A stretch of 64,000 bases of DNA from Mesostigma viride (lineage: Eukaryota; Streptophyta; Mesostigmatophyceae; Mesostigmatales; Mesostigmataceae), in the NCBI GenBank assembly GCA_009746045.1, contig RPFO01000022.1:874036-938035 (forward strand), written 5' to 3'. The first letter of the stretch is position 1; each line of letters begins with the position of its first letter. The notes under the pieces are model-generated. The model saw only the letters and a list, made by a program, of their open reading frames with translations. It made no database searches and was not told the DNA's origin. Positions 45,301 to 56,967 of the stretch are shown here, in pieces. The position numbers and the translations under genes are program-made.

Positions 45301-47876
45301 CATGGCCTGTCTACGTACATGGATGGCATGTATGTAATTAATGATGAGGATTCAGGCTCCATTGGTGTCATCATGGCTGGCCTACGTATGTACATGGATG
45401 TCAAAGAAAACAAAATGATGAGGATTCAGGCTCCCATGGTGTCATCATGGCCCGTCTACGTACATGGATGTCAAGGAATAGTAAATGATGAGGATTCAGG
45501 CTCCCATGGTGTCATCATGGCCCGTCTACGTACATGGATGTCAAGGAATAGTAAATGATGAGGATTCAGGCTCCCATGGTGTCATCATGGCCTGTCTACA
45601 TACATGGATGTCAAGGAATAGTAAATGATGAGGATTCAGGCTCCCATGGTGTCTCCATGGCCCGTCTACGTACATGAATGGCAAGTATGTAATTAATGAT
45701 GAGGATTCAGGCTCCCATGGTGTCATCATGGCCCGTCTACGTACATGGATGTCATTTATGTAATTAATGATGAGGATTCAGGCTCCCATGGTGTCATCAT
45801 GGCCCGTCTACGTACATGGATGTCAAAGAAAAAAAAATGATGAGGATTCAGGCTCCCATGGGGTCATCATGGCTTGTCTACGTACATGGATGGCATGTAT
45901 GTAATTAATGAGGAGGATTCAGGCTCCCATGGTGTCTCCATGGCTGGCCTACGTACATGGATGTCAAGGAATAGTAAATCATGAGGATTCAGGCTCCCAT
46001 GGTGTCATCATGGCCCGTCCACGTACATGGATGTCAAGGAATAGTAAATGATGAGTATTCAGGCTCCCATGGTGTCATCATGGCCTGTCTACGTACATGG
46101 ATGGCATGTATGTAATTAATGATGAGGATTCAGGCTCCATTGGTGTCATCATGGCTGGCCTACGTATGTACATGGATGTCAAAGAAAACAAAATGATGAG
46201 GATTCAGGCTCCCATGGTGTCATCATGGCCCGTCTACGTACATGGATGTCAAGGAATAGTAAATGATGAGGATTCAGGCTCCCATGGTGTCATCATGGCC
46301 TGTCTACGTACATGGATGTCATTTATGTATTTAATGATGAGGATTCAGGCTCCCATGGTGTCATCATGGCCCGTCTACGTACATGGATGTCAAGGAATAG
46401 TAAATGATGAGGATTCAGGCTCCCATGGTGTCATCATGGCCTGTCTACGTACATGGATGGCATGTATGTAATTAATGATGAGGATTCAGGCTCCATTGGT
46501 GTCATCATGGCTGGCCTACGTATGTACATGGATGTCAAAGAAAACAAAATGATGAGGATTCAGGCTCCCATGGTGTCATCATGGCCCGTCTACGTACATG
46601 GATGTCAAGGAATAGTAAATGATGAGGATTCAGGCTCCCATGGTGTCATCATGGCCCGTCTACGTACATGGATGTCAAGGAATAGTAAATGATGAGGATT
46701 CAGGCTCCCATGGTGTCATCATGGCCTGTCTACATACATGGATGTCAAGGAATAGTAAATGATGAGGATTCAGGCTCCCATGGTGTCTCCATGGCCCGTC
46801 TACGTACATGAATGGCAAGTATGTAATTAATGATGAGGATTCAGGCTCCCATGGTGTCATCATGGCCCGTCTACGTACATGGATGTCATTTATGTAATTA
46901 ATGATGAGGATTCAGGCTCCCATGGTGTCATCATGGCCCGTCTACGTACATGGATGTCAAAGAAAAAAAAATGATGAGGATTCAGGCTCCCATGGGTCAT
47001 CATGGCTTGTCTACGTACATGGATGGCATGTATGTAATTAATGAGGAGGATTCAGGCTCCCATGGTGTCTCCATGGCTGGCCTACGTACATGGATGTCAA
47101 GGAATAGTAAATCATGAGGATTCAGGCTCCCATGGTGTCATCATGGCCCGTCCACGTACATGGATGTCAAGGAATAGTAAATGATGAGTATTCAGGCTCC
47201 CATGGTGTCATCATGGCCTGTCTACGTACATGGATGGCATGTATGTAATTAATGATGAGGATTCAGGCTCCATTGGTGTCATCATGGCTGGCCTACGTAT
47301 GTACATGGATGTCAAAGAAAACAAAATGATGAGGATTCAGGCTCCCATGGTGTCATCATGGCCCGTCTACGTACATGGATGTCAAGGAATAGTAAATGAT
47401 GAGGATTCAGGCTCCCATGGTGTCATCATGGCCCGTCTACGTACATGGATGTCAAGGAATAGTAAATGATGAGGATTCAGGCTCCCATGGTGTCATCATG
47501 GCCTGTCTACGTACATGGATGTCATTTATGTATTTAATGATGAGGATTCAGGCTCCCATGGTGTCATCATGGCCCGTCTACGTACATGGATGTCAAGGAA
47601 TAGTAAATGATGAGGATTCAGGCTCCCATGGTGTCATCATGGCCTGTCTACGTACATGGATGGCATGTATGTAATTAATGATGAGGATTCAGGCTCCATT
47701 GGTGTCATCATGGCTGGCCTACGTATGTACATGGATGTCAAAGAAAACAAAATGATGAGGATTCAGGCTCCATTGGTGTCATCATGGCCCGTCTACGTAC
47801 ATGGGTGGCATTTATGTATTTAATGATGAGGATTTAGGCTCCCATGGGGTCATCATGGCTTGTCTACGTACATGGA
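42378..47876 (+). repeat. satellite array B, main part
   Basis: 70-71 bp units in the reverse orientation to array A, with both linker types. A higher-order repeat of about 1134 bp is visible (segments beginning near 45319, 46453). The junction with unique DNA at 47877 is the mirror of 16483. Confidence 0.95.
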
Positions 47877-49796
47877 GTCATATTGATTCATGGAACAATG
47901 AGATACCATTCTTAATTGAAAATTGTTCTTGATACTTTCACATGCATGCCCGGAATCGTGAATTTGTGCGGGTTTCCATGATGACAATCCTCATTGAATT
48001 CTTGAGCACACAATATTGAGCAATTTAGGGGCACTTCGGCAATGTTGACCATTTTCATTCATGATAAAATTAACATTTAATGCAATAAATACATATTCCA
48101 CTCATTTTAATAAACCATGCAAAAACTTTACAAGCACGCTCAAGCTAGGGGTGGGCTGGCATGCACGCGTGGGTGTGGGGGTGGGCTGGCATGCATGCGT
48201 GGGTGTGGGGGTGGGCTAGCCTGCATGCGTGGGTGTGTGGGGGGGCTGGCATGCATGCGTGGGTGTGTGTGGGGGGCTAGCATGCATGCGTAAGTGTGGG
48301 GGGGGCTGGCATGCATGCGTGGGTGTGTATGGGGGCTGGCATGCATGCGTGGGTGTGTGTGTGGGGCTAGCATGCATGCGTGGGTGTGGGGGGGGCTGTC
48401 ATGCATGCGTGGGTGTGGGGGGGGCTGGCATGCATGCGTGGGTGTGTGGGGGGGCTAGCATGCATGCGTGGGTGTGGGGGTGGGCTAGCATGCATGCGTG
48501 GGTGTGAGTGTGGGCTAGCATGCATGCGTGGGTGTGGGGGGGGCTAGCATGCATGCGTGGGTGTGGGGGGGGCTAGCACGCCCCACCCCTCCATCGGCAC
48601 AGCCAGCCTTGTGAGTCTACCCTTAACAACAAGGCTGGTAGGACGACACGCCTGAGCAGCATATGTCATGCCTATCTCAGGCTAATAATGTGTGATTTTG
48701 TGCCAACAACCAAGTTGTTCCACCCAACAACACATTATAAACCCTCTTCCAAAATGCCCAACAAGCCGGACACGTGGAGGACCACACACGCAGTATATAA
48801 AGAGAAAATAAGCTGACTTTTTATCCAGCCAACCTGTGGCTAGCTGCTCTGGTTAGCATGACAAATGCTAACATTTACTCAGTGGGAAAGGTGAAGAGAC
48901 CATTGGAACAGCCTACCTGACGCATGTGCCACCAAAGCATTGTGTCCCGCAAAATGCACACTGCCTCCTTTCTAACAAGCACGAGCCGCTCTCTTTAGGA
49001 GACAGGTGCCAGCTCGTCAGTGTCTGGGGAAAATGATGCCGCTGCTTAGGAAGACCGCGTGAATTTCCTCGAACACAACTGTCTATAAAGCACAAGAAAT
49101 TTCAGAGAAGCATGGAAATAAAAGCATTACACCTTCCCGACAGGTTGCGGGCCACGCGCTGCAGAAAGCCAGCCACGTCACAGACGATTAACTAGCTAAA
49201 AGACACCCAGGAATCCAGCGATGCAGCGCCAGGACCCGCAACTTTCTGGCTGCATCTGGCCGGAAAGAAGGCAAAAAGCTTACGCTCAACGAGCTAAGAA
49301 AGCAGGAAAACGCTAGCTTAAGACGTTTAACACAAGAACGTACCATAACGGGCATTTATTCGTGCCCAGGCGCACAAGAAAGTCCACCCTTTCATGGAGT
49401 GGTTGGGCAGTACGCATCGCGCAGGGCTAATGTTATCTTACCGCAAAATGACGGGAAAGGTAAAGATAGCAGCGGGAATTTTTACGGCTTTAGAAACATC
49501 ATTAAACTAGCTTTCCTTACGACCATCAAAACTGGCAACAATCGACAATCAACCCGGCAGGCATCCATTATACTTTATTCATCCCGACAGAAATTCAGGC
49601 CGGACCCCCCCTGCCGATGGCAAAGAAAAAAAGCCCGCGACATTATAGATCGCAACCATCCCGCCATAAATTAGAATCAGTAACTAATTTTCTCCAACAA
49701 TCGAGCATTTTTTCTGCTTTCCGCGTGCCAGATTTGTCACGTTTCGTCTAAAGGCAGTCGCCATGGCCACTACCGCAAGGGGTGCGCGCACCGTGC
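47877..49796 (-). repeat. right arm of the 37 kb inverted structure (copy of element X)
   Basis: Reverse complement of 12662-14351 plus 16255-16483, with substitutions and small indels. It lacks transposon Y, leaving the single TTAA near 48107-48110. The minisatellite copy is at 48150-48590. Homology stops abruptly at 49796, where the matching left-arm sequence continues. Confidence 0.85.
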
Positions 49797-50898
49797 CGAC
49801 ATAGCTTTTGGGCCTCAATTTGCACCGAAATTTGGTCCGTACCGTCCAGCTCAGTCGGATTATGTATGTGGATCGGCCGTGTTGGTTGCATACGCAGGTA
49901 TATTAATTCTTGCATTCGCCCCGGACCTTCCCCAGGACAGGTCAGGATATAACAATAATTCTTGCATTCGCCCCCGCCCTTTCCTATGGCCTGGTCAGGT
50001 TTGGGCGCGACGCCACTAGCGCGGCGCCCGCGACAGAGTGGCCAGGCTCGAGCACGTTTTCTGGATCCCAAGCACCGGATTGGACACTGTCCGAGGACTG
50101 GACAGGAATTGGCTGACCAATCGGATGCTTGCTCGTCGTCTCCAAAAACATATATAAAGAGCCAAATCGCGCGAACTACGCAATGATCCTTTAAGCAGCG
50201 TTACTCTGCCGAAATGTCAACCTAGGCCGGTCAAGTGACGCCGAGGTGTTCACCGATAGTTCAGGTCAGCCACAGCGCGCCTTCGAATGTAGGCACGGTC
50301 GCATTTTTTTTTAGGAAATGTAGAATTGTTGTCGACCAGCTACCAACGCCCGACCGGACCCATACAACGGAAACATCAAGGCGAAGGCGATGTGATGTAG
50401 GTGTGTCTGATATCTCATTAATACACAGAGCATCGTGAATATAATATATAATATAAATTATATAATATACTATAATTAATATATAATTTTAATTTTATGT
50501 TAATTTTAATGTTATTTCATATAACATAATATAGCATAATATAATTAATATAATATAATATTATATAAACTAGTATATAAAAAATTAAAATGTAAAAGAA
50601 AAATATCTACCTTATTGGGGTTTATTGTTCCTTTCCAGTTCAGCATAAGTACACTCTTGAGTGTGTGCAATGTTTGGTTATACGCCATTGTCTTAAAATA
50701 GCAACCAATGTAAACCTCCGTCCTAACCACATTTGGATACAATAAAGACATTGATGCCTGACACATAGCATTCATTGCTTGAAATACCATGCATATTTTG
50801 TGTCAATGTTCTGCAGACCACAGCTTTAAGTGGGCATACTTCGCTTTCCTCAATATAATGGCGACATGGCATTTGGTGAAAGTGGTGAGTGCCATGAA
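49797..50898. other. no gene recognised; AT-rich stretch inside
   Basis: Ordinary DNA with a highly AT-rich run of TATAATA-type repeats at about 50437-50590. A duplicated TTCTTGCATTCGCCCC-like segment lies at about 49909 and 49959. No frame resembles a protein. Confidence 0.6.
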
Positions 50899-51413
50899 GT
50901 TGCGCCGGCCGTCGTTATCCATGACGAACTGAATGGGTTTCGTGCAAATCAAGTTTTTTGTTTTGGTGTTCAAGTTGCGCCGGCCGGCGTTTCCAATGGT
51001 ATCTTGCGCGCACTTGCAAAAGCTTGCACGCTTATCAACATTTTGTGTTGGTGAACGTTTTATCACCTCTGGGATTTCCGCCTTCACTACCTGAGTTGCT
51101 TCTTTGTGGTTTTCAAATGCAACCGAGTTACGCCGGCCGTCGTTACTCATGACAAATTGTAGGGGTTTTGTGCAAATCACTTTTGTATGGTTTATGTACA
51201 TGCATCCAGTTGCGCCGGCCGGCGTTTCCAATGGTATCTTGCAGTTGCGCAATCAGGCCCCATTACCAAAAGTGTGTTTGTACATCTTTTTTACACCTGA
51301 AGGATTTCTGCCTGCATATCCTGAGTTGCTTCTTAATGGTTTTTAATTGCGCCCGAGTTACGCCGGCCGTCGTTATTAATGACAAACTGTATGTGTTTCA
51401 TAAAATCACTTTT
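50899..51413 (+). repeat. tandem 230 bp units with paired hairpin motifs
   Basis: Hairpins lie at 50899-50918, 50974-50993, 51127-51146, 51209-51228 and 51357-51376. Units repeat every 228-235 bp, each with one GTTR-CGCC-GGCC-GTCG and one GTTG-CGCC-GGCC-GGCG form. The third unit is cut after CACTTTT at 51413 and resumes at 53376 with its second hairpin at 53396-53415. Probably upstream intron DNA of the transposase-like gene. Confidence 0.7.
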
Positions 51414-51992
51414 CATGTCCCACGTAGCTCCCACAAAAACCAGCATCTTCATTAAAACAATAAGTGGAAGCATACATGTGACACTAATTGACATGCCCGG
51501 AGGCACGCCGTTCAAGGCCCTTCATGAAGTACGTTGCCCTAGAGGCAACCAAGACACGGGTGGGTGGGTGGGGAGCAAAGAAAGAGGCCGACAAAACCAG
51601 CCAGAGCGGCTTTTAGTCGCAAAACCTCCCTTATCCCTAGCTAACTGACGTCATTAAACCCTTATGTTTAGTGGATGCTAGTAAGACGCTAACCGTACAG
51701 ACCGGGGTAGAATATCCCGAATCTGCACGGCTAGTATTAAATAATGCGTAGGTTGTTCTTTTCAGGGGCACTGCACCTCACGCCCCGTTCCGCCCGGGTA
51801 TAATCAACCCAAGCGCGGAACGCACATTTTATTTAATTCATTTTTCAACCATGCACTATATTGCATCTACTAATCACAAAAGCTCTAGCCAAACAGCTAC
51901 GAGTAAACACTACGACCTATAAGCCGCTCATCCAGCGGCCTCTTGTTCCCGCATTCACGTATAGAAGAAACTCCGTTCAAAGAACCCCGATT
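51414..51992 (+). mobile_element. unknown element, first tandem unit (deleted form, 579 bp)
   Basis: Starts CATGTCCCACG and ends CCCCGATT. The first 126 bp match 51993-52118; the last 420 bp (51573-51992) match 52955-53375. The middle 835 bp of the second unit is replaced by about 33 bp. Confidence 0.65.
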
Positions 51993-53375
51993 CATGTCCC
52001 ACGTAGCTCCCACAAAAACCAGCATCTTCATTAAAACAATAAGTGGAAGCATACATGTGACACTAATTGACATGCCCGGAGGCACGCCGTTCAAGGCCCT
52101 TCATGAAGTACGTTGCCCAATCACCCCCGCCCTGGCTTTCCCTTGAAGCCGCACTCCACCTTGCTCGTTGTCACAAGTGACCGCCCTGCCGCAAAACGGG
52201 AGCCCCCCCACATCGGGAGGCGTGTGCCCGGCGGCTGTGGATGCATGGCCAGGCCCAAAAAGGCCCAGCGCATTTGCACTGCGATTGCGCACGGCCAGCC
52301 TATCATGACCCCTCTCGGGGCCCCGAGTCGGTACCGCTATGGCCGTCTCCCCATAGACCCGGGGTGCTTCGAGAAAAAACGTGGACCTAGCCCAGGCCCC
52401 GCCAGCCCGGATGCCCGAGGCCACAGCCCCAGGCACCTGGCTGAACGAGAGTCCGTTCAGCCAAGACCGCATTCCCCCCGAGGTTTCTATGCGTGGGGAA
52501 AAAATTTCTAGCTTAGGCGCTTTTCCCATCGCCGTCCCCAGCCCCAACCACTCCCCCCTCGGCGGAAGGCAATTGCAAAGTTTGCTGGCCAGCAGCAATT
52601 TCCGAAGAAAAAGCCGCAGGCCGCGGACCGAGACACGGGTCGCCAGTGCCAGCCATCCGGCTCCAACCCGGGGTGCAAGCATCCCCAGGTACGGAGCACC
52701 AGCTCGCGCACTGGGCCGACCAAGCGACAGTTGAGCACCTGTCACGGCATCCGGCCCACCAAAGACCCCAAGCTGGGGAAAAGGTGCGGACCGGAGGTAA
52801 TCATTTTCTTTTCTTTTAGTTAACCGAGCGAGGAACTACGCCTGGCCGGTTAACAACTGGAAGTCTCACCACTGGCCAAGTGGCCAGTGCAACCAGTGCT
52901 TTTGGGATTTTGCTCCGCAGCACCCATAGCTGCGGCTGCCGCCGCAACGACAACGAGCAAAGAAAGAGGCCGACAAAACCAGCCAGAGCGGCTTTTAGTC
53001 GCAAAACCTCCCTTATCCCTAGCTAACTGACGTCATTAAACCCTTATGTTTAGTGGATGCTAGTAAGACGCTAACCGTACAGACCGGGGGTAGAATATCC
53101 CGAATCTGCACGGCTAGTATTAAATAATGCGTAGGTTGTTCTTTTCAGGGGCACTGCACCTCACGCCCCGTTCCGCCCGGGTATAATCAACCCAAGCGCG
53201 GAACGCACATTTTATTTAATTCATTTTTCAACCATGCACTATATTGCATCTACTAATCACAAAAGCTCTAGCCAAACAGCTACGAGTAAACACTACGACC
53301 TATAAGCCGCTCATCCAGCGGCCTCTTGTTCCCGCATTCACGTATAGAAGAAACTCCGTTCAAAGAACCCCGATT
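51993..53375 (+). mobile_element. unknown element, second tandem unit (1383 bp)
   Basis: Head-to-tail with the first unit; same ends CATGTCCC and CCCCGATT. It has no terminal inverted repeats. The GC-rich core (52119-52954) holds a long minus-strand frame (52101-52745) with no recognisable domain, not called as a gene. The insertion is exact: an intact copy of the target (CACTTTTGTATGG) exists at about 51178-51190. Confidence 0.65.
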
Positions 53376-53395
53376 GTATGGTTTACATGTATCCA

Positions 53396-53415
53396 GTTGC
53401 GCCGGCCGGCGTTAT
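53396..53415 (+). repeat. hairpin motif before transposase exon
   Basis: GTTG-CGCC-GGCC-GGCG-TTAT, fully paired CGCC/GGCG. An acceptor-like CATCCTCAG ends at 53498. Confidence 0.65.
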
Positions 53416-53498
53416 TAATGACGCTTGTCGTTCTTGTTTGATGCCCATCGTTTTCGTCGTGTCTTTAATGGTGATTATTTATCATTACTCATCCTCAG

Positions 53499-55057
53499 GG
53501 CTTTCGGTGCCGCGGGATTAAGAGGCGAAAAAAATCAGCTGCCGTCTGACCAAAGTCTGATGGCGCAATCGGGGCGGGGGGCCGTTTCCGACGGTTCGCG
53601 TCCCTTGTCCAAGGACGACCGGGAGCCTGCACTTCGCGGTCCCCGGAGCGACAAGTACATCGAGAACAAGGGGTACAAAATTGCCAATGACATCTTTCCT
53701 ATCATGGCGGAACGCGTGAAAGCAAACAACCACAGGACGCCAGAGATGAGCGCGGAGGTTCTGTCTTGCGCAGCTTCAAGACTAAATGCCATGGTGGCGG
53801 AGAGCAACGGCATTAAGAAGAGGAAGAACTGTGACGACGGGCTTCCTGAAAGTTGGGCGGAATCTCTTCGGGATACCATCAAGAAGGCTTTTGGCGACTT
53901 GGGAACATCTGAGAAGGATCGTGGGCTTAGGTGGGCCTTGTGTGGACTTGTTACGAAGGCAATGGAGGGCGTCCCGGACAGGATTGTGGAGCGCGCGTTC
54001 GGGATTGACAGGCGCTTTGTCGCAACTGTTCGGGGTCACAGGGATGGAATGGAAGAAGGGGAGGACGACCTTTTGATGAGTGCGCCAGAGAGGAGGAGGA
54101 GGAAAGACGAGCTTCCGACGGAAGTCATTGCCCTGATACAAGCGTGCTGGAGGGATGATAACTTGACGCGGGCGTCTCCGAACATGAAGGATGTTCATTG
54201 TGAATGGACAAGAAAGGATTACAAACATACACTAGCGTTTTCGGAGGGTGCGCGCTACTATACTGTCTCCAAGTCGAAGATTTACGAAGTGTTCATTTCC
54301 CGCCATCCGGAGTTGAAGCCACCGCGGCGGATGGACACTAGGGAGGGGGGGGGGTGGAGGGAGAGGAGGGCGTGAGGGGGGAAATCAGGTGATTATGGAG
54401 ACGGAGGAGGGGATGTCAATGCCTCGCACGAATCAGAAGAGCACAGTTCATGTGGGATACACTTCTTTTTGCAAGCATATGCCCGCATGCGTCAAGGGGC
54501 GGTGGAAAATGCGGAACTTGTGCGCATGCCAGCACCACACTACCATGCAGTCCATGGTTGGGGGGTTGGCCAAATTTCGTGCAACTTTTCATGCCAGATG
54601 CGAGTGCGGACCTGAATGCCACGCGTGCGATCATGGTAGCCAGCTCGACGTGGGGTCCTCCGTGCCCACATGTTCCATTTTCAAAGCCACTCACACGACA
54701 GAGTGGGTGAACAAGTTTACTTGTGAGGTGGAGGGGATGAGGGAGGGGGGAGGTTCGAGGTCGTCTGTGGGGTCGTCGCGGCCGCAGGTTCAGCCTTTTC
54801 AGGGCGAACTTGAGGATCTGCCCATGCATGGGAGGGTGCTGGACGACGAGGAAGGGGTGCCCGATCATGACCTGGGCGAGGAGTTGGGGGTTTGCTCGAT
54901 CCGGCGTAAGGCTTGTGTGTTGGGCACTTGCCGGGCTCCCAAGTGTGGAATTCGGAACTTCATGTTATGCGAACGGGAGGAGGCTTCCAACCACCTGATT
55001 TCATGGACCAGATACGAGATGCAGGATGTGCCGCCGGGTGCGGTTCTTGGGCCAGAG
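53499..55057 (+). pseudogene. transposase-like protein, N-terminal exon (frame-broken)
   Basis: It probably begins after the acceptor CATCCTCAG (53498); the first in-frame ATG is at 53560. The N-terminal half contains a helix-turn-helix-like stretch (ERAFGIDRRFVATVRGHRDG) and the segment HCEWTRKDYKHTLAFSEGAR. The frame ends at 54375 in a G-rich run, and coding resumes in another frame from about 54389 with STVHVGYTSFCKHMPACVKG and a Cys/His cluster (RNLCACQHHTTMQ). The layout (HTH, then Cys-rich, then D-D catalytic part) matches a family of uncharacterised proteins common in invertebrates and protists that I take to be transposase-derived. It ends with GAG before the donor at 55058, phase 0. 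Confidence 0.65.
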
Positions 55058-55282
55058 GTAATTTTTAGTGGAGTGGTTGCGCCCCAAGGCGTTTCTTTTG
55101 CAATGTTTCCTGAGGTTCTTGGGCCAGAGGTAATTTTTAGTGGAGTGGTTGCGCCCCAAGGCGTTTCTTAAGCAATGTTTCCTGAGGTTCTTGGGCCAGA
55201 GGTAATTTTTAGTGGAGTGGTTGCGCCCCAAGGCGTTTCTTTTTCAATTTTTCCTGAGGTCCTGTCTTTTTTCTTCCTACAG
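55058..55282 (+). other. intron 1 with triplicated donor and three hairpins
   Basis: Donor GAG|GTAATTTTTAG, acceptor TTCTTCCTACAG, 225 nt, phase 0. A 72-bp unit that includes the exon end, the donor and the hairpin is present three times (donors at 55058, 55130, 55202; hairpins at 55076-55095, 55148-55167, 55220-55239). Confidence 0.75.
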
Positions 55283-56073
55283 GTCATTGGTGGGTCGAAG
55301 TTGATGTCTTTTCTGTATGTGCACATTGCGCATATGCAGGACGACTGTGACGAGATCGCAAAGGCTGGTGGGCAGCGATTGACGCAAGTCGACGTCAAGT
55401 CCACACCAACGGAGCTAAAGGAGGCGATTGTGGACAAGTGGCCGGACTTCATCCAGCATTGCTTCAACGCGTGGTGGCAAGCGGACGCCTCCAAGGAATG
55501 TCTCTCAAGGATGCGGGTGGGGGACCTTGTATGCCACACAGATTACGCCGAGAACTACCAGTCTTACACCTATCACAATCTTGGCATCCAGTCACATTCG
55601 TCCTTATGCCCTGGATCGTGCGCTACTTGGATCCAGCGTCGGGAAAGGTCGTGAGAAGGGAGTTTCACTTCATCGGACAGGGCGGAATGAAAAGGGACGG
55701 GCGGGCCCTCCGTTTTGCTATCCTCAAAATCCTGGCGACACTATGGTCAGAAGGGGTAGAGGTGAAGCGCTTCATTGGGTGGTCGGACAATTGCTCCATG
55801 CAGTTCAAGTCAAGGAATGTGATCGCGGAAATGGCCCGGCTGCTGACGGAGGATCCGCACCTGGAGTCATTTGAGTGGAATTACTTTGGGGAGCAGCACG
55901 GAAAGGGGGAGGTGGATGGAGCTGGTGGGACTGTGAAGTGCATGTTGAGGAGGTGGCACATCAGGGAAGAGAACCAGGACAAACAGACGGCCGCCCAGTT
56001 GGTGGAGAATCTGGCGTCGGGGGCGGTGGGCGGGACCACAACGACCAGGCGTAACTTCTTCGAGTTCCCCGAG
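55283..56073 (+). pseudogene. transposase-like protein, catalytic exon (one frameshift)
   Basis: Phase-0 exon starting VIGGSKLMSFLYVHIAHMQD. It carries the likely catalytic signatures of the family: HTDYAENYQSY (Asp), GWSDNCSMQFKSRN (Asp), and EQHGKGEVDGAGG (third acidic site). A frameshift near 55595 moves the reading from frame 2 to frame 1 between the first two motifs. The RNase H-like DDE assignment is my inference from motif spacing. It ends with GAG at 56073 before the donor. Confidence 0.7.
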
Positions 56074-56236
56074 GTAATTAAGTGTACAGTCCTCGTTCAG
56101 GGAATAGTTACGCCGGCCGTCGTTTCTAGGGCGTTCTTGGAGTCCTGGCGATCAGGAGTGCTTAATAAAACACAACTAGCTCGATGGTCTCGTAACTTCA
56201 ACTTTCCCTTGTGCAAATCTTGTCTTCGACGCGCAG
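56074..56236 (+). other. intron 2 with one hairpin motif
   Basis: 163 nt, donor GAG|GTAATTAAG, acceptor GACGCGCAG, phase 0. Hairpin GTTA-CGCC-GGCC-GTCG-TTTC at 56107-56126, sense orientation. Confidence 0.75.
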
Positions 56237-56967
56237 GTGCTTCCTTACAGCCCAGGGCGCGGCGAAATCAAAGGAGTGAAGAAGGCGCACTGGTGGCGCA
56301 TGGACAAGTCGAATGTGACGCGCTTAATGCTGCGCCAGTATTCCTGCTATTGTGGCGGTGCGTGCGCCGAGGAAAGGTGGTGGGATTGTCGAAAGGAGTG
56401 GACCGACATGGACGGCTGGAATGTGGGAGGTGCTCGGATGAAGCTCCACAAACTGGGGGAGCCAGTGCAAAGGAACCCAAACGGACAAGGGGGGCACGCA
56501 GGGACGCGACTGAACAGACTACAGGCAGAGAGGACGATGATGGGAAGGAGACTGAAGCTGCGAGACATTTTTGCCGTCGAGTCCTACTCTGGTGATGGTC
56601 CCACGATCCAGATCATCCATATTGGCTAGCGGAAGTCTTGCAGGAGCCTTATCAGGTGGCCGCTACTTTCGTGAGGCGAGTGGCCGACAGAAACGGCAAG
56701 GTCGATAGGGAGTTGTTCCGTAAGGGACAATGGGTGGTGGGGGTGCGCTACTGGGACAGATTTCCGGGTATGGCGACGATGTTCAAAATGGACGCCGATG
56801 CCCAACCTGAACAGCCAAACTTGGTCAATTGCTACCTGTGCATGGACGCGGGGTTCGAACACACCATTGTTGTCAACCCAGCTAACAATCGCCAGGCCAT
56901 CTTGACCATTCCGACAGACGTCGAGAAACGGCTCACGAACTTGGCCAAGAAGAGACCTGTTCAGTAG
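56237..56967 (+). pseudogene. transposase-like protein, C-terminal exon (one frameshift)
   Basis: It begins VLPYSPGRGEIKGVKKAHWW in phase 0. The first frame stops at 56629; the natural continuation (LAEVLQEPYQVAATFVRR, then FRKGQWVVGVRYWDRFPG) is in another frame from about 56600 and ends at a TAG at 56967. The FxxGxxVVxxRYxxR-like segment near the end is typical of this family's C-terminus. A small indel near 56590-56600 is implied. Confidence 0.65.

Noticed and set aside
16484-47876. Satellite arrays as a possible CRISPR array
   Set aside because: Linkers are of only two recurring types, not unique spacers; the context is eukaryotic and there are no cas genes.
52101-52745. 214-codon minus-strand ORF in the tandem unknown element
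   Set aside because: GC-rich DNA with overlapping open frames; missing from the first unit; no recognisable domain.
51414-53375. Helitron with TC start and CTRR end
   Set aside because: The 3' end reads CCGATT without CTRR or a terminal hairpin, and insertion is not between A and T.
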